Assembly: GCA_013396995.1 (NCBI GenBank)
Contig: VWZP01005513.1
Location: 62,001-126,000, forward strand
Length of the DNA: 64,000 bases
DNA from: Dicaeum eximium
Taxonomy: Eukaryota > Chordata > Aves > Passeriformes > Dicaeidae
Reading direction: 5' to 3'
Shown: piece by piece, positions 12,839 through 25,994 of the stretch
Layout of the letters: the number at the start of each line of letters is the position of its first letter
How positions within the stretch are numbered: position 1 is the stretch's first letter
Position numbers and translations under genes: made by a program
Notes under the pieces: model-generated
Database searches by the model: none
Seen by the model: only the letters and a program-made list of their open reading frames with translations
What the model was told of the DNA's origin: nothing

Positions 12839-14550
12839 CAAAGCAAACCCAAATGTCTTTGGATATTAAAAGCAGCATGCAGTTGCCAGTGTTGTCTTCC
12901 CAGCACCTGAACTAAAAAATAAGCTTTTCCTGAGTAACATTGTGTGATATAACTGCTGAAAGAAGCATCTACTCAACAGCTGCAATTTTTTTTTCCACTG
13001 GGAAATGCTTCAGATTATGTCATCCTTTCTCTTCCCTAGATTGTCAACATCTGAATCTTCATGTTCTAGCATTTGTCAAGGGTGACTCCTAAAAGCTTTG
13101 GGCTGTGTTGGAATCTGAATGCATGACATAAACATTGAATTTTTCAAATAGAAAAATGGCAGGGATGAAACAATGTAGGATAGTCCTAAGTTTTATAGAC
13201 TGTAGTAGAGAATATTAATGTTGAATTTCATTTTAACAAATTACATTTATTGTAATGAAGTCCCTGCATATATGGATCAATACATGGAAATCCTGTATTT
13301 TGGTACTCAGTGTGTCTCTAATCTACTATGATTGATAATCCCTGGTGATAATACTTCTCTTACATCTGTCTGACTCTAATCTGGTATATATTGTACAGAG
13401 GTCTGTGAACAGTCTCCTTTAAATTCAGAGTTACAGATGGTTCAGTATAAGCTGCTACGTGTCTTAGAGTTAATCTTTGTGTTATAAAAAGTAAGCAACA
13501 AAAGATCACGCCTCCTGTTAGCTGCTGAAGTGGGAAGAGCAAATTGTGCATTTTGGAGAAGGACAAAGGACAAGAAGTGTGGGAAGGCATCTCCATACTC
13601 ACTTAGATTTGGCTGGTTTTACAGATTGACAGTACCAAAGTAAGCTTTTCTCCAACACTGTCACTTGGACTTTTTATATAAACAAATCTGTCATCTGTAT
13701 TTTAGAATTCTGAGTCAGAAGGCCTTGGGAATTAACTCTGCAGCTGCCTGGGACTGTGCAGCCAGGATATGTGTACAGGGATGCACACACAGCATTTGTA
13801 TATTTGTACTCAGCTGTGCAAGTTCAAAATGTGCCCTGAGATAGGTGGTCATAGTAAAATGAAACCTCCTGTAGGAGTTAGTGGTTGTGTTAAAACACTT
13901 CTCATCCATAAAATGTGTAAAACTTTTAAATGGATTAGCAGCTTGAGATTCTTTCCTTATAGAAAAGTTTCCTTCTGTGCACAAATTACTATTGTATACT
14001 GAATATCTCCATTTCCTTTATTACAGCTGGAGGAGACATTCAATTCAAGAAGCTCAGATGTTTATTTTTTTGTCATTACTGCTTGTCCTTTTCATGGCTG
14101 CTTCAGGGAATGAGAGAAGAGGCTGCTGGTGACATCTTCACTATTTCTCTGTATTCTGTTTCTCAGACTTGCAGCCATCAATGGCATTGATGTCCTTAAT
14201 GATTTTTTTTTTCAATTGTCCCAATGGCATTACTCAAAAAGAGTATTATAAAATTTTAATTTGGCTGATAAACTAGAAATATCTCACCAGCCAGGGCAAT
14301 ATTGCTATTACCATTCACATATCCCAAGTAAGTTTTCCAGCTTCTATTTTGCTGGAAACTATCTAGCTTGTCATACGAAATGGGAAGATTTTGTTATGCA
14401 GTCAGAAGGAAATCAGTTAAGTTTTAGATAATTGCTAGTTTTACTTATTTGTCATTTTTAGTAACAAATGGAAGAACTGTAACACTGAGCCAACCAACTG
14501 TGTGAAATTACAGTGCACACAGATTGATATTTTTCTCCTGTATCATTTAG

Positions 14551-14722
14551 GTTCCTCTGCAACACTGGAGTTTCTGTATGAATTGCAATATCAATCAGAT
14601 GAAATTAGATCTCAGCTTGAATCGTTGGTTGGTTTGCAGATGGTTGAAAAAGAATGGGATGTAGAATCCAGAATTGTAACACTGATCTTTAATGTAGTGT
14701 TTGCACCTAGCAAACCAATGAG
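14551..14722 (+). CDS. CFAP47: CFAP47 exon (fourth from last)
   Basis: Coding exon of 172 nt with acceptor ATCATTTAG|GT and donor AG|GTAAGA. It opens with two bases completing a Gly codon from the exon at 954-1106 and closes with AG of an Arg codon completed by the exon at 16212. It encodes 56 whole codons, starting SSATLEFLYELQYQSDEI and ending in a strand-like VTLIFNVVFAPSKPM. The alternating hydrophobic pattern suits an Ig-like beta-sandwich module following a short charged helix-like stretch. The open frame extends upstream to 14502, but that part precedes the acceptor and is intronic. I recognise this together with the next exons as the conserved C-terminal part of CFAP47. Confidence 0.85.
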
Positions 14723-16211
14723 GTAAGATCCTGTTCCTTACTACCAAAAGAACATGCAAGGAAATCCTGTCTGGTCACTCTTACTTATATAATCATTTCC
14801 CTACATTCTCTTCCTCATTTTGTTTTCAGTTCAGATCTATTGGTTTAGATTTTCTCCCTTGCTGCTTCTCAGTATGATATCTTTGATGTTAAAACTGATA
14901 GTGTTTCTTTTTAGTGCCTGTGAGATGGTTCTGTTGAGTTACTTCCAAAGTCTGTGTGTGCATCGTTTTACTTCTAAACACTGGAGTACTTAAAGACTTC
15001 CAATGAAAATTATTTGTTCTCATGATTCATAAAAAAATACACAAACAAGATTGTCTGTCAGTCTTGGAAAACTTTTCCTAGACAAGCATGTGTGCATATT
15101 TTTTGACTGGGTGGGATAGTTGAATTTGAAATTAGTTTCTACTGCCCCAGTAACAATGATCCACATGAAATTATTCTCCTTTTTTATAATTGTGATGTGA
15201 CAAATGATGTACATGCTTTGATTTACATAAGAACATCTCCCTTCTTTAAAAGAGAACTGTTGCAGGGAGGTCCTTTTGGAGAGAGAGAGGTTGTCCCTTC
15301 CTTTGGGTGCAGTGAAATGTGGGTCAGGAGGAGGCTGAAAAGAAGCTTTGGTGACCTGCAGGCACAAAGTAAACCCAGAGTCCTGAAGTTGCCAGGAGGG
15401 TTAGGGAGCAGTCACTGCTGAGTACCATGGATTGCATGAACAAAGTTATCTTTAGGAGGCAGGAGGTTACTCTTTATTTGCAGTAGTCCAGAAGGTCAAT
15501 GAAATAAACAAAGAGCAAACCCTTTGGGAGAATGATCCAACCCAACCCACTCAGTGTCATTGTGTCAGAGGGAGGTGAATTTAGAAAGCCTTTTCATTTC
15601 TATTCTCTCATTTTTATTTTATTATTTTTAAATTTGGTTTGGATTTTTTTAATCTTTGTGTACTTGAGACTTAGGCTTTGTGCAGAGGACTCAATGACTG
15701 CAGTTAATTAGTTTTGTTATCTTCAGAATCTACAGCACCAACTCTCTTAGACAGTCTGAAGGCATCAGAGTCTGGCATTTTTCTTAAGTACATAGACCTT
15801 TGTCAAATCCATTGAATCCTAATAAGAACTGCTAATATGTTCTGGACAAAATTCTCCTCTAACATCACAGTAAATACAGAATAATGAGTAAAATATTTTT
15901 TTTTAATTAAAAAGAGAGCAAGCAGAAGAAGAATAGAATGTCATGGCTGTGCCAGGAATGTTTTGTATTATGTTCTTTCTTGTAATTTGCTGTAAATATC
16001 TAGTGCTATTTAATCTACATTCCAGTCCAGTTTATCTGATATATACTATGCCATGTAAAATTAGGGATGTATTCCTATTTAAAGTCACTTGTATTTTCAT
16101 TTTACTATAGTTTACTTCTACACACTCAAAGCTTTTTATTTTTGCAGAATAGTAAGTTCATGTTTTATAATGTTTTTCTCTGTATTGACTGTTTTTATCT
16201 GAAATTTTAAG
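14723..16211 (+). other. CFAP47: CFAP47 intron, about 1.5 kb
   Basis: Shortest intron in the window, from GTAAGA to TTTTAAG. AT-rich. Open frames at 15020-15367 (minus) and 15197-15421 (plus) overlap each other and show no recognisable domain. I see no repeat family member in it. Confidence 0.75.
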
Positions 16212-16373
16212 GAATGAGGCAACTGTTGTAATTCAGTGTACTGCAGGAGGCATTTGGAGGTTTCCATTGGTGTTCATTGCCACAGAGCCAGAAGTGGATG
16301 ATGTGATCAACATTGGAGCAGTTGGCCTGAATAAGGAATCCATAGTTAGCTTTAAGCTCACAAGCCAGACAAG
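16212..16373 (+). CDS. CFAP47: CFAP47 exon (third from last)
   Basis: Coding exon of 162 nt, acceptor TTTTAAG|G and donor AG|GTAAAA. The first base completes an Arg codon and the last two open another Arg codon, so the exon is phase-symmetric and its loss would keep the frame. It encodes 53 whole codons with the strand-rich motifs NEATVVIQCTAGGIWRFP and FIATEPEVDDVINI, ending SFKLTSQT. A conserved Gly-Ile-Trp turn and alternating hydrophobics are typical of the ASH/MSP-like modules shared by axonemal proteins such as HYDIN, CFAP65 and CFAP47. This and the next exon carry the strongest CFAP47 resemblance in the window. Confidence 0.88.
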
Positions 16374-17740
16374 GTAAAAAACATTTACAGCCAAGAATTT
16401 ATGCAGTTTTCTGAAGGTACCCCTCCTACTCAAACACATTGGTTAGAATAAATTTGGGAAACAGACACATAATTGGGATGCAGCTATTTCATCATTATTT
16501 TCAAGAGCTGCATTGTTTAAGTAACAAATGTGATTTTGAAGCTTTGTTATAGAAAACAGAAGCATTCTACATTTAGGCTTTCGCCTAAAAGAAAATATGT
16601 AGAATAGATCCAGATGTTTATGTTATGACTTTTTTTTGCCCTAAAAGGCTTGGGAGGATGTTAAAATGTGTAATACAAAGTTAAGGAATGATAATAATTT
16701 TGTGATATTAAAGGCTTAGTAGTAAAGCTTTAAAAGCTTTAAAAGCTCCTTCTAATACTAATAGATTTTTTTCAAGGTACTTTATGCTTACACCAAGTTA
16801 GAAACATTCCCTCACATTGTGCTTTAAAAAGTTTTAAATGTGCCATTCTTTTTAAAGTAGTTCTATTGTATTATGTAAGCGTGCTATGAATTCATCTCTA
16901 CTTCCACTTGCTAAAATAATGGGGTAATTCTTCAGATTTTGTTACTCTCCTTTTTTAAAAGTCCTGCTGAAACCTCTGTTAATATATAATTTTATATATT
17001 TCAGTTATTTTCCCAGAGTTTTACAATATTATAACAAACTTACAATGTCATTTGTATACAACAGGAAGACAAGGAATAAATTGTGTGGTAATGACAGATA
17101 AATTTTAAAATATTAAACAGAGAATGTGAATGAATCATAATGTTTAAAATCCATGTAGCTTATGGAAGTTTTAAAGTTTCTTTTATTTTCTTTTAAGTTA
17201 ATGATTTTACTATAGCTAGAAAGTGTGCCAGATACGCAGATTGACACTTTCATTGTGGGTACATCCTTTGGTTTCATCCTCATCAAGAAGTGTATTTGGT
17301 TACAACTGATTTTGTTTTTAAGCTTCTTTCCAAAAGCTGTGTCTGTAAGTTGCTCCAGGTTTTAGATGTCTGTCAGTGATGTTAATTATTGAGGACTCCG
17401 ACAAAGGCTTCTATCACAGTGTTCAAGTTAACAGCTTCAATAGAATGGGTGTTTCAGGAACAAAAGTGAAGCAATTGCTCTGGCAATACTGTAATCTCCT
17501 GGTAGGTGTTTGATAGTAGTGAAGATACCTGATGTTCTCCAGAAAGGTGTTATAAAACCTGAGTCATAAAGGAAGAGCTGTGATGGAAGATAAAGTTGGA
17601 ATTCATTTAAGGGCAAAAGAGAATCTATTTTTTATAGCAAGTGTTCCCCCCATATATTTCAAATGCCAAATGTAATGTTTGCATGTACTAAAAGAGCTCA
17701 GTGTTATAAACAGAACCAGGAACTCCAATCATTAGGGTGA

Positions 17741-18318
17741 CTTTGGGAGAGCTCTGCCAGCAGGTCAGGGAGGTGATCCTGCCCCTCTGCTCAGCCCCGT
17801 GAGGATCACCTGCAGTGCTGTGTCCAGCTCTGGGCTCCTCAGGACAGGACACACCTGGAGCTCCTGGAGCAGATCCAGTGCAGGGTGACAAAGATGATGG
17901 AGGGACTGGAGCATCTCACTGAGGACAGGCTGAGGGAGCTGGGCCTGTTGAGCCTGGAGAGGAGAGGGCTGAGAGGGGCCCTCATCCCTGTGTGTCCGTG
18001 TGTGCAGGGAGGGCTCAGGGCATGGACCAGGCTCTGCTCCCTGGGGCCAGCAGTGGGGCAGGAGGAACGGGCAGGAACTGATGGCCAGGAAGTTCCACCT
18101 GAGCATGAGGAAGAATTTCTTTCCTGTGCAGTGACCAAGCACTGGGACAGATTGCCCAGAGAGGGTGTGGAGTCTCCCTCAGTGGAGATATTCCAGAACT
18201 GTCTGGACACAATCCTGTGCCTGTGCTCTGAGATGACCCCATGTGAGCAGGCAAGGCTGGACCTGATGACCCACTGTGATCCCTTCTAACCTGACCCATT
18301 CTCTGATTCTGTGAACTG
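17741..18318 (+). mobile_element. CR1 LINE fragment, 3' portion, sense strand
   Basis: A GC-rich island of about 580 nt. On the + strand it encodes the C-terminal end of CR1 ORF2, seen as MEGLEHLTEDRLRELGLLS, then after a frame-disturbed middle part KHWDRLPREGVESPSVEIF. It ends with the 3' tail and a degenerate terminal repeat (ATTCTCTGATTCTGTGAA). Only the 3' part is present, as usual for CR1, which is reverse-transcribed from the 3' end and commonly 5'-truncated. The reverse transcriptase catalytic region is absent, so the copy cannot move itself. It lies in the host gene's orientation inside a CFAP47 intron. The left boundary is approximate. Confidence 0.9.
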
Positions 18319-18997
18319 CTCTATAAGTTATATATTGCTTTATCTTACCTGTGATTTGTTTAGGAGATTAAAGTGGTGCAGGTTTTGTATAGAAATAGAA
18401 CATTCAGCCAACAAAGACATGGTATAGTGGACCTGCAGATTAAAAGCAATTACATCAGAAAAACATATATTACAGATGTAATTTAACGCTTGAATAACTC
18501 AAATTGTTTAGATTTAAAATAAAACAATGAAATATTAAAACATGGTTTAAAATTTTTGAATAGGATACAAGGTGTCATCCTATAGATCCTCCCAGAAAAA
18601 AAAATTATCAGTCCTTTGGAATTTTCTTGGTATTTAATTAGCAGCACAATCCATAGAGAACCAGTTCTGTTACTTTAAGAGGGATGGGTTTTTTTTCTCC
18701 TTGCATATATAGATACTTGATGTCTTCTTTCCTTATGCTAGACAGTAGCTCATGGCCTTGCTGCTTGAGGAGCAACTGTGGTGGAAACAGTTGAATTTCT
18801 GAGTAACCTGCTAGGGAGGGACTCTGCAGCTGTGTCTTTTTCTCCTGCTAATGCCAGGAGAGAGGGATTGCACAACATCACTAAGAGCACCTGTGCATCT
18901 TTTTGAGCTAGCAGGGTCATGCAACAAATAGTATTTGAGAACCACAGGCCTTAAAAAAGGCTCAGGATCTTATTAAGAACAGATTAGGATTCTTGTA

Positions 18998-19023
18998 TAT
19001 ACATATATATACACATACACACA
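18998..19023. repeat. TA/CA low-complexity tract
   Basis: Short purine-pyrimidine alternating stretch (tatatacatatatatacaca followed by cacacacc) within the CFAP47 intron. Confidence 0.8.
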
Positions 19024-22000
19024 CCTTTTTGAATGAAGAGCTTCAGTGCTCCACAGTAAACTTTTGAGATCAATGGGTTTAGCTTTCTTTTTCTTTATAG
19101 CTAGTGCAACTCAAATGTGGCCTTTGTCCTTAAAATCCACATTCCTCCCCTCCCTGCCCCCCTCCCCCATATCCTCAGTGTGTACAGGATATCTCAGGAT
19201 GAATTCAAGATTTTGGTGTAGTTGCTTCAGGAAGGGTGGTGAGTTACAAATGGGAGGTCATTGCTACACTCTTCACAATGATCTGCAATTATGAAAGCTC
19301 CAGCAGTTAATGAAAATATGTAATGCACCCTTTCAATACATCTAAAGTTCACACAATGAGCAATAGCCCAATAGCTGCTCCAGAAAATAATGAAAGATAC
19401 TGAGAATGCAGCTAAACAGTTTTATTGCATGAAGAAAACGAATAAATTTTTTAAAACTGTATGGACTTATGTCAGTTGGAATAGAATAGAGCAATCATTT
19501 AGTTTCAGCTTTAAAAATTCCAAAGGGACATGTTGTTGAAGGGTTTCTTGTATTGCCATTAAGCTTGATTAGAGTCAAATCAACAGATTTCACTTCCTAA
19601 ATAAGAAAAACCTACCACTTCTTAACATTCATGGATGACCTTTTTCGGGTTTTATCCTAAATGTAGGTTTAATTCAACACCAGCTGAAATCATTGGCAGC
19701 ATTTCCACCAGAGTAATTTGTTTTAGTACAGACCTCTAATGTTTGAGATAATATTAGTGCTGGTTTTAATACCAAATGCATTATTGAATGCCAATGGTTT
19801 ACAGAATGACAGCAGTGTTAACCAAAAAGGATAGAATATTATACTTGGAAATAAAACTTAGAGAAATTTATTTGATATCTATCTAAAATTATTGGTCTAT
19901 TATTTTATTTTGAAATCTGTAACTGAAACATAAAATAAAAACTCTCAAAGTGATACTTAGCTCAGGGAAACCAGCCATTTCTATATTTGGCATACTGAAG
20001 ATAAATTAATGCATTTTTAATCAATTAAGTTTGGGATCAGGACATTTGCATTAATACAGAAGTGGGTTTTGGAGCTTATTTACTGCTGTATCTTCCTGTA
20101 CAGAGTTATTTTGATGGTTGGATTTATTTCTTCACATTAAAATACTGATGTCCAGTTACTGCTGAATGTTACCTTATGTTTTCCAGGGCAAGTACTTCAG
20201 TAGCCAACATGAGATGTGTGGGATAGATAGATATTTGTGAACACTGTATTCACTTGGAAATCTTTTGTAAACTACACTACATTTGAAGGTTTAGTCAAGC
20301 TGGGGGATAATTCTCTTCTATTTGTTCTCTCTGCTTCTTTCTCATACACAGAGTTTCTTTTCACCAATTTAGTTCTGTCTTCCCATGTACCTGTTAGTGA
20401 TTGTTACAATCATGTATGGCTTCCCATACACTGTAAATTTTTTTCCATCTTTCCATCCTGCCCTGTAACTCCAATCCTGTGTTTATCACAAGCAGGATAT
20501 TTGTTACATTAAGGAAACTTTTTGGATAAACTTAAACTGCCCCTCTGAAAAATGTAGCACCTGTAGTCACAAAAGCAAACAGCCTCATGTTGATGTGATC
20601 TCCACAGAGGGGCATCTGTGAAATCCAAGGCTCCACCTGATTATGGAAACAGAGAGAGAATAAAGAGGAAAAAAGCCCCAAACTTGTTGGCTGGGGAGAT
20701 AGGAATAAAGATGAAAATAGGCTTTAAAATGACTGCACATGCAGATTTAGTTTTCTTAACCTTCTTTTCGTTGGAGATTTTCCTTATTTATTTTATGGAC
20801 ATTTCCTAGTGCATAGAATAAATGTTCAATTAAAAACATTCCTTGGTCACATAAAATTTATTTTAATTCTGAGGAATTAGTGGGCAAACCATTTTGTTTC
20901 TGTACCCTCCCTTATTTTGAAGGGAAAACAACAAAGAAATGTTTACAATTACAATTTTAAGAACCATTCCTATTTTACTCTAATTACTGCTGTATTTCAT
21001 TAGAACTGCCACAAGCCAGGATTAAGTATGCTGCAAGAAAATGCATTTGCTAAGTTCTCAGTTCATGCATCCTCTCCTTGACTCTCTCACACATTGCTGT
21101 GTATGTTACAGGCCTGGATTCCTCTGCCAATCTCTTTGTTAGCACTTCTGCAAAATTCTGCCACTAATCTAAAGATGTAATTAGAATACTTCATCTTAGC
21201 ACTTCCCACACAGTGGCAGCTGAAAAGCACAAATGTTGACTGGGCTCCATTTTTTGAAGCCTGAACAGGGACTAGTGGAAAATATTGATAATGTAAACAT
21301 TCAGCAGACCTTTCAAAAAGTTATGATCATCCTTCCTAACAATACAATCCTTGACATGTCACAGGACCTGTATCCAGTCATCAGTCAATCTGCAGCTATA
21401 GCACCCCTGGGTAGAGCAGGGATGAGACAGAAATCGCCTTGTGAAGATAGAACCTCTAACTCCTGCTTTGGTTTTACAACATGGACACAACAAAAACTCA
21501 CCTTAGGGTTGGTAAAGCAGTCCCTGACAGGCATTTGTCGTGCAGTGTTTGCTCATATTTTTTGAAAGTCCTTTAATTCTAAAGCAGCCTTTCCAAAGGC
21601 ACAGAAGTGATAGCTGGAGTCTTAAAATTTCCCTGATGTCCAGAGTTCAGGATTTAGAGTGGTCAATTAAACCAGAGTTAGTTTGGGTATGAAACGTAAC
21701 CAATTTTTATAAATAAGAATGAGTTACTAATTTATTTTTCCAATGTAATTTTTTGTTGATAAGAAAATATCTAAATCATACCAAGTATCACTAATAATTC
21801 TATAGAATTTGACAAATGCATACAGTTAATACGTTTTAAGGACTTGACTGTGTAATAACTGAAATTTCTTGTGTAATCCAACAGATGTTAACTACAAATT
21901 GCAAGAAATAAGTTTAGTTATGATTAACTATTGTTTGAACCACCTGAACTATTGTAACATTTTCATATCCCTTATTTCTTGAAGCAGTTATGTACTTTAC

Positions 22001-25000
22001 AGATTAAGATATTTTGTTACTCTTATTAGCAAAAAAATACCCAAGCATTTGACCAAAAGGACTTTGTGCTGGTATTTTTATTCATGGCTTTTTAAAATTC
22101 TGAGTTTTGTAAAGGAATACATTTCTACAGGAATAATTTACTGCTTCAGTAGTTTTGGGAAGAGAAACATTAAACCTATTTTGAGCCACAATTTAATAAA
22201 ATTTAATAAATATTTTCAGTTTTGGTGAATATTTTATAAGATTTGGAGTGTGATCTCTACAGGAATATGAATTTTAAGTTCTTCTTTAGTTAAAGATTTA
22301 AGCTGCTATTATTTTTTAATTTAATAATTTGAAAATTGTGTAGTGTGAGAACACTGATAACCTTAGACTTCTATTTAAGGACAAGGTTAAAGGAATAATT
22401 ATAAAAATATCCACGTAAGACCAGCTCAGTTTCCTCTTTTCCAGGTTGCCAGGATTTGATTGTTTGATTATTATTTAAATTCAAGTTAGTGTTTACTCTT
22501 GTTCATTATTTGAGTAGGGACAGAGTTCGTGTTGTCTGATGGCAGTATCAAACCATTATGAGAGGAGTTAAGGAAAGACAGATGGGAAAACACATGTACT
22601 TTCTTTGGTTTATAGGGCCTCTGCCCTTACATTTTCTAATTCATTTGTGCTTGGTTTAGATTTGTTTTCAAAACTCTACACATCATTAAGCTTTATAAAG
22701 TATATGAATATATGCCACCCTTCTTGAAAAAGTGCAGACTGCCTCACAAGTGACCTTCATGGCTGAGAAATGACAAGCCAAACATTGACTCCAGAGCTGT
22801 TTCACCTGAAGGAGTAATCAAAAAGGAGGAATTGAATTTTAATAACATTAGAAAACATAATTATTAATTTTAAATTATACACTAAATATACAGAAACAGA
22901 AAATGATAATGTTTGAAATTCAGGTGCTATTTTGTGAATTTCAACTCCAGATTTCTCTTTATTATAAAAGATGAGAAAGAGAAAGCAATTTACTTATGCT
23001 TGTGAAGTACCCAGCATGCCAATTCATGTCCCTAATGTGACAGCAGTGAAAGCACTGCTTGTTTTGTCTCAGGGGGCATCTTTAGATTTATTTTTAGAAC
23101 AATGCAAGATTTATCAGTGAAAGTTTTCTGTTTCTGATTATATGTAATTTTTTAATTGCTGGGTTTTGTACTATCTTTATCACAATCCCTGCTGGCCTAT
23201 TGTATTATGGCTATACATTTCATTTGTCAGGATTTCTATTTTCCCTACTTGGATGTAGTTTCTACACTGAGAAACATTTTGCATCCAGTAGACACCCTGA
23301 CTCTTTTGTGAAAAATTGACAGGCTTTAGGAACAGGGAGGTTTTAGCTTTGGTTATATGTGTTCATGCAAGTTCATATGCCTTTATGTATTTTACTGAAG
23401 AATTATAGCTGCCTCTACTACCTTGTGATAATGCTGTCAAGAAGCATGCCGATTTTATTTAAAGTTTTTAATATTTTTCTTTCCATTTTTCTTTATGAAA
23501 ATTAAAATCTGACAAGGGTGATGAAATAACATTATTTTCTCTGACTTGGTAAATATCTTGTGCATAATTATAGGTAAGTTTTTTGACAGTTTCACTTTAA
23601 ACTATCTGATCCCCTTGTTTGGACAAAAACTGTGGCTTTTTCTCCTGTGTGTTTTCTAACTGTCTTGATGACTCTGAAAAACTCCAAATCAAGCTACTGT
23701 TCATAAGTCCCTGCTAAGTGGCAATTTCTGCAGGAATGAAATCTGTATTTCCCTGTGTCTGCTGTGTAAGCAGCCTGTCCCCTGCCTCATCTTCCCTACA
23801 TTTCATCACATCTGTAGTCCAAGTCCTGCTTTTGGATGTCTTACAAAGACACCAAGCACTTACTAGGAGCTGTCATCCCAACTATTCACTGGAAGACAGA
23901 CTAAGCACAGGAGATACAGAAAGTGTTGCCTTAAAATGTTGCTGAGGCTAGTCAGTAGAGCAGGGATAATGGAAATAAAAACCTTTGTCCAGGTCTCTGT
24001 TTTCAGAATGAGGGTTTGAATATTTATCTCAGGCATTTTTGATGAGTGCTCTGCTCTGCTGCTCAGTGCAGATCCGTCACTTCTCTTTGATCCCATACCT
24101 GCTGTCTGGGTGTAGTTGGTGTGCTCTAGGCATTCACAGCTGAGCACTCCTTGTGGGAAACAAAGATGTGAAAATTCAAGGCTTATGGCACATGGATGGG
24201 AGCTCAGGCCCAGCAGGATTAGTGCTGATGGCCCAGGGCTATAAACTCAGGGCACAGCTTTAGGCACCGCAAAAAGAGGTTGTTAGCATAAGTTTGATGT
24301 CAAGACTGGAAGAGTGGAAATGTAGTTTCAGACATTCAGTACTTTTGCCCACCTTGCTGTCACTTAAAGGAAAAGCCAGGCTAAATCTGCTGATGCACCC
24401 AAGTCCAACAGCACTGCTAAAAAACAGTTAATTTTTCGGTTTCTGTTTTCTGCACTCTCACTGCTTGTTTCTATAAACTGGTGGCATGACCCTTTTTTCA
24501 CAAGAGCATTTTGAATACGGTACAACCTTTCATGAGAACATATTCCAAAACAGGGCTATTTTTAAACAAAACTACATAGGCCCAGCGTGCCACCCACAGG
24601 ATAGTGCTTGCCCAGGAAATGTGGAACATTTCCGCAGAGATATGACTTGCCATAAAATATTAAATTTCATTTCTTCGTGGGTATTTTCTTTGAAAAGTGT
24701 TATTTCTGGTGTGACAGCCCATGAATAAACAGATTTGAATGGCTTTTCTTTGAGATGCTGTTAGCTTTTCATTCTTCAGGTTTTATCAACAGAAAATGTA
24801 TTCCCTCTAAGCACACACAGTACTTGCCCTGCTGTATGGTGCCAGGGTGTTGTGGATTATTTTTGACCATCCCATTGTATTTCTACTTTCAATTTCCTGT
24901 GTTCTTCTTCTGTCCAGAGAGTAACAGAGTTGTCCTCAGCAACACATATAAAGACTAAAATGGGAATGCCTCACCAGAAAATACAAAAATGTACATTCTT

Positions 25001-25825
25001 TTCATGCTGAAAATATTTATGGCAAGGAGTCCCTGAGGAATTATGTTGGACAGGCTTTAGTTTGAGATTGGCCTAGGATTGTTTTATAGTGCTCAGCCAC
25101 TGTCTTCACCAGGACTGGGGATTTTCTTTGGGTCCAACAGCACTGCTGTGAACCAAGGCATTAGAAAAGATCTGCAGTACCTCTGCTAGAAATTCTCTGA
25201 AATTAGAGATACACAATATTATCAATAGAGGGACCTAATTATGTTACTGCAAAATCTTAAAATGTTCAGTTTATGGGATATGAAAAATGTGAAAAGTGAT
25301 AAAAAATTACTATTTTTCATATCTTCATTTCGAGGCTTTCAGAACTCACTCCTAGTCTAGTAACACTGCCAGAATGCAAATTTAGTTTTAGTCATAAACC
25401 TTAATAAAATGGGTAGTTTGTCAGTTTTACTTGATTAGAATTGTAAAAGGGAGTGCTTTTAATAGGAAGAATGGATTTTCACTCTCACATGGAATTTACT
25501 TCTATCACTATTATTTTATCTTTACAAGTCAAATGGTTCTTTTTTTTTCCTAGTGGCAAATGTTATCATTATTCTATAGTTAATATAATATTTATAATAG
25601 CGTGTAAATGTGTTTGAAATTGAATACCAGTATGCAGGTCCCTGTGTATAAATAAAGAATTACTACAGAATAATGATTCTGTAAGTAGGAATGCTGTTAA
25701 TATTCCATATTCATTCCATGCCATGTGTCCTGAGTCATGCCACATGGTGGCCTGAGTGTTAGATTGCAGATAAACTCTGCTAAGATGCTGTAAAAGGCAC
25801 AAGAGTGTCCTGTGCTTTCCTGCAG

Positions 25826-25994
25826 GTACCCAGAGCCCTTCACCGCACACTTCCTGGCGGGCAGCGATCCCGATTTCCTTGTGATGCCCCAAGCTGGAGA
25901 ACTTCTCCCAGAAGGCACTGTGGGAACCAATATAACAGTGGGCTACAAGCCAAGGATGTATGGCAAGAAGCACACAGCCACACTGGTCATTGAG
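25826..25994 (+). CDS. CFAP47: CFAP47 exon (penultimate)
   Basis: Coding exon of 169 nt with a strong acceptor (TTTCCTGCAG|G) and donor GAG|GTAAGC. Its first base completes an Arg codon and it ends on a codon boundary. It encodes 56 whole codons beginning YPEPFTAHFLAGSDPDF and ending GKKHTATLVIE. The layout is the classic end of an ASH/MSP Ig-like module: a strand with a Phe, a PxxGELLPEGT turn, then an I-V-Y-P-like strand (NITVGYKPRMYGKKH) and a final LVIE strand. It is less AT-rich than its surroundings and has coding-like codon use. The open frame continues past the donor to 26135, but the phase of the last exon requires the splice. Confidence 0.9.

Larger units (their letters stand above)
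1107..14550 (+). other. CFAP47: CFAP47 intron, about 13.4 kb as assembled
   Basis: Begins GTAAGA and ends ATCATTTAG. It is mostly AT-rich unique sequence. It contains the tandem duplication of about 1.69 kb with a single N at the junction (8013-11392), two AT-microsatellite copies inside that duplication, a T15 run at 2529-2543 and a (TA)n at 12816-12838. A possible in-frame cassette exon lies at 14027-14128 (see findings). If the duplication is an assembly artefact the true intron is about 1.69 kb shorter. Open frames in the intron, including identical ones at 8385-8579/10078-10272 and 8637-8912/10330-10605, are chance frames repeated by the duplication. Confidence 0.7.
16374..25825 (+). other. 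CFAP47: CFAP47 intron, about 9.5 kb
   Basis: Runs from GTAAAA to CCTGCAG. Contains an imperfect hairpin at 16564-16605, a + strand CR1 fragment at 17741-18318, a mixed TA/CA tract near 18998-19023 and a C-rich tract at 19146-19168 that would be G-quadruplex-prone on the minus strand. The remainder is AT-rich unique sequence. Open frames at 17885-18289 and 17765-18210 are parts or antisense of the CR1 copy, and the others show no recognisable domain. Confidence 0.75.

Noticed and set aside
17765..18299. Several overlapping 94-134-codon frames on both strands
   Set aside because: They are sense and antisense readings of the CR1 fragment.
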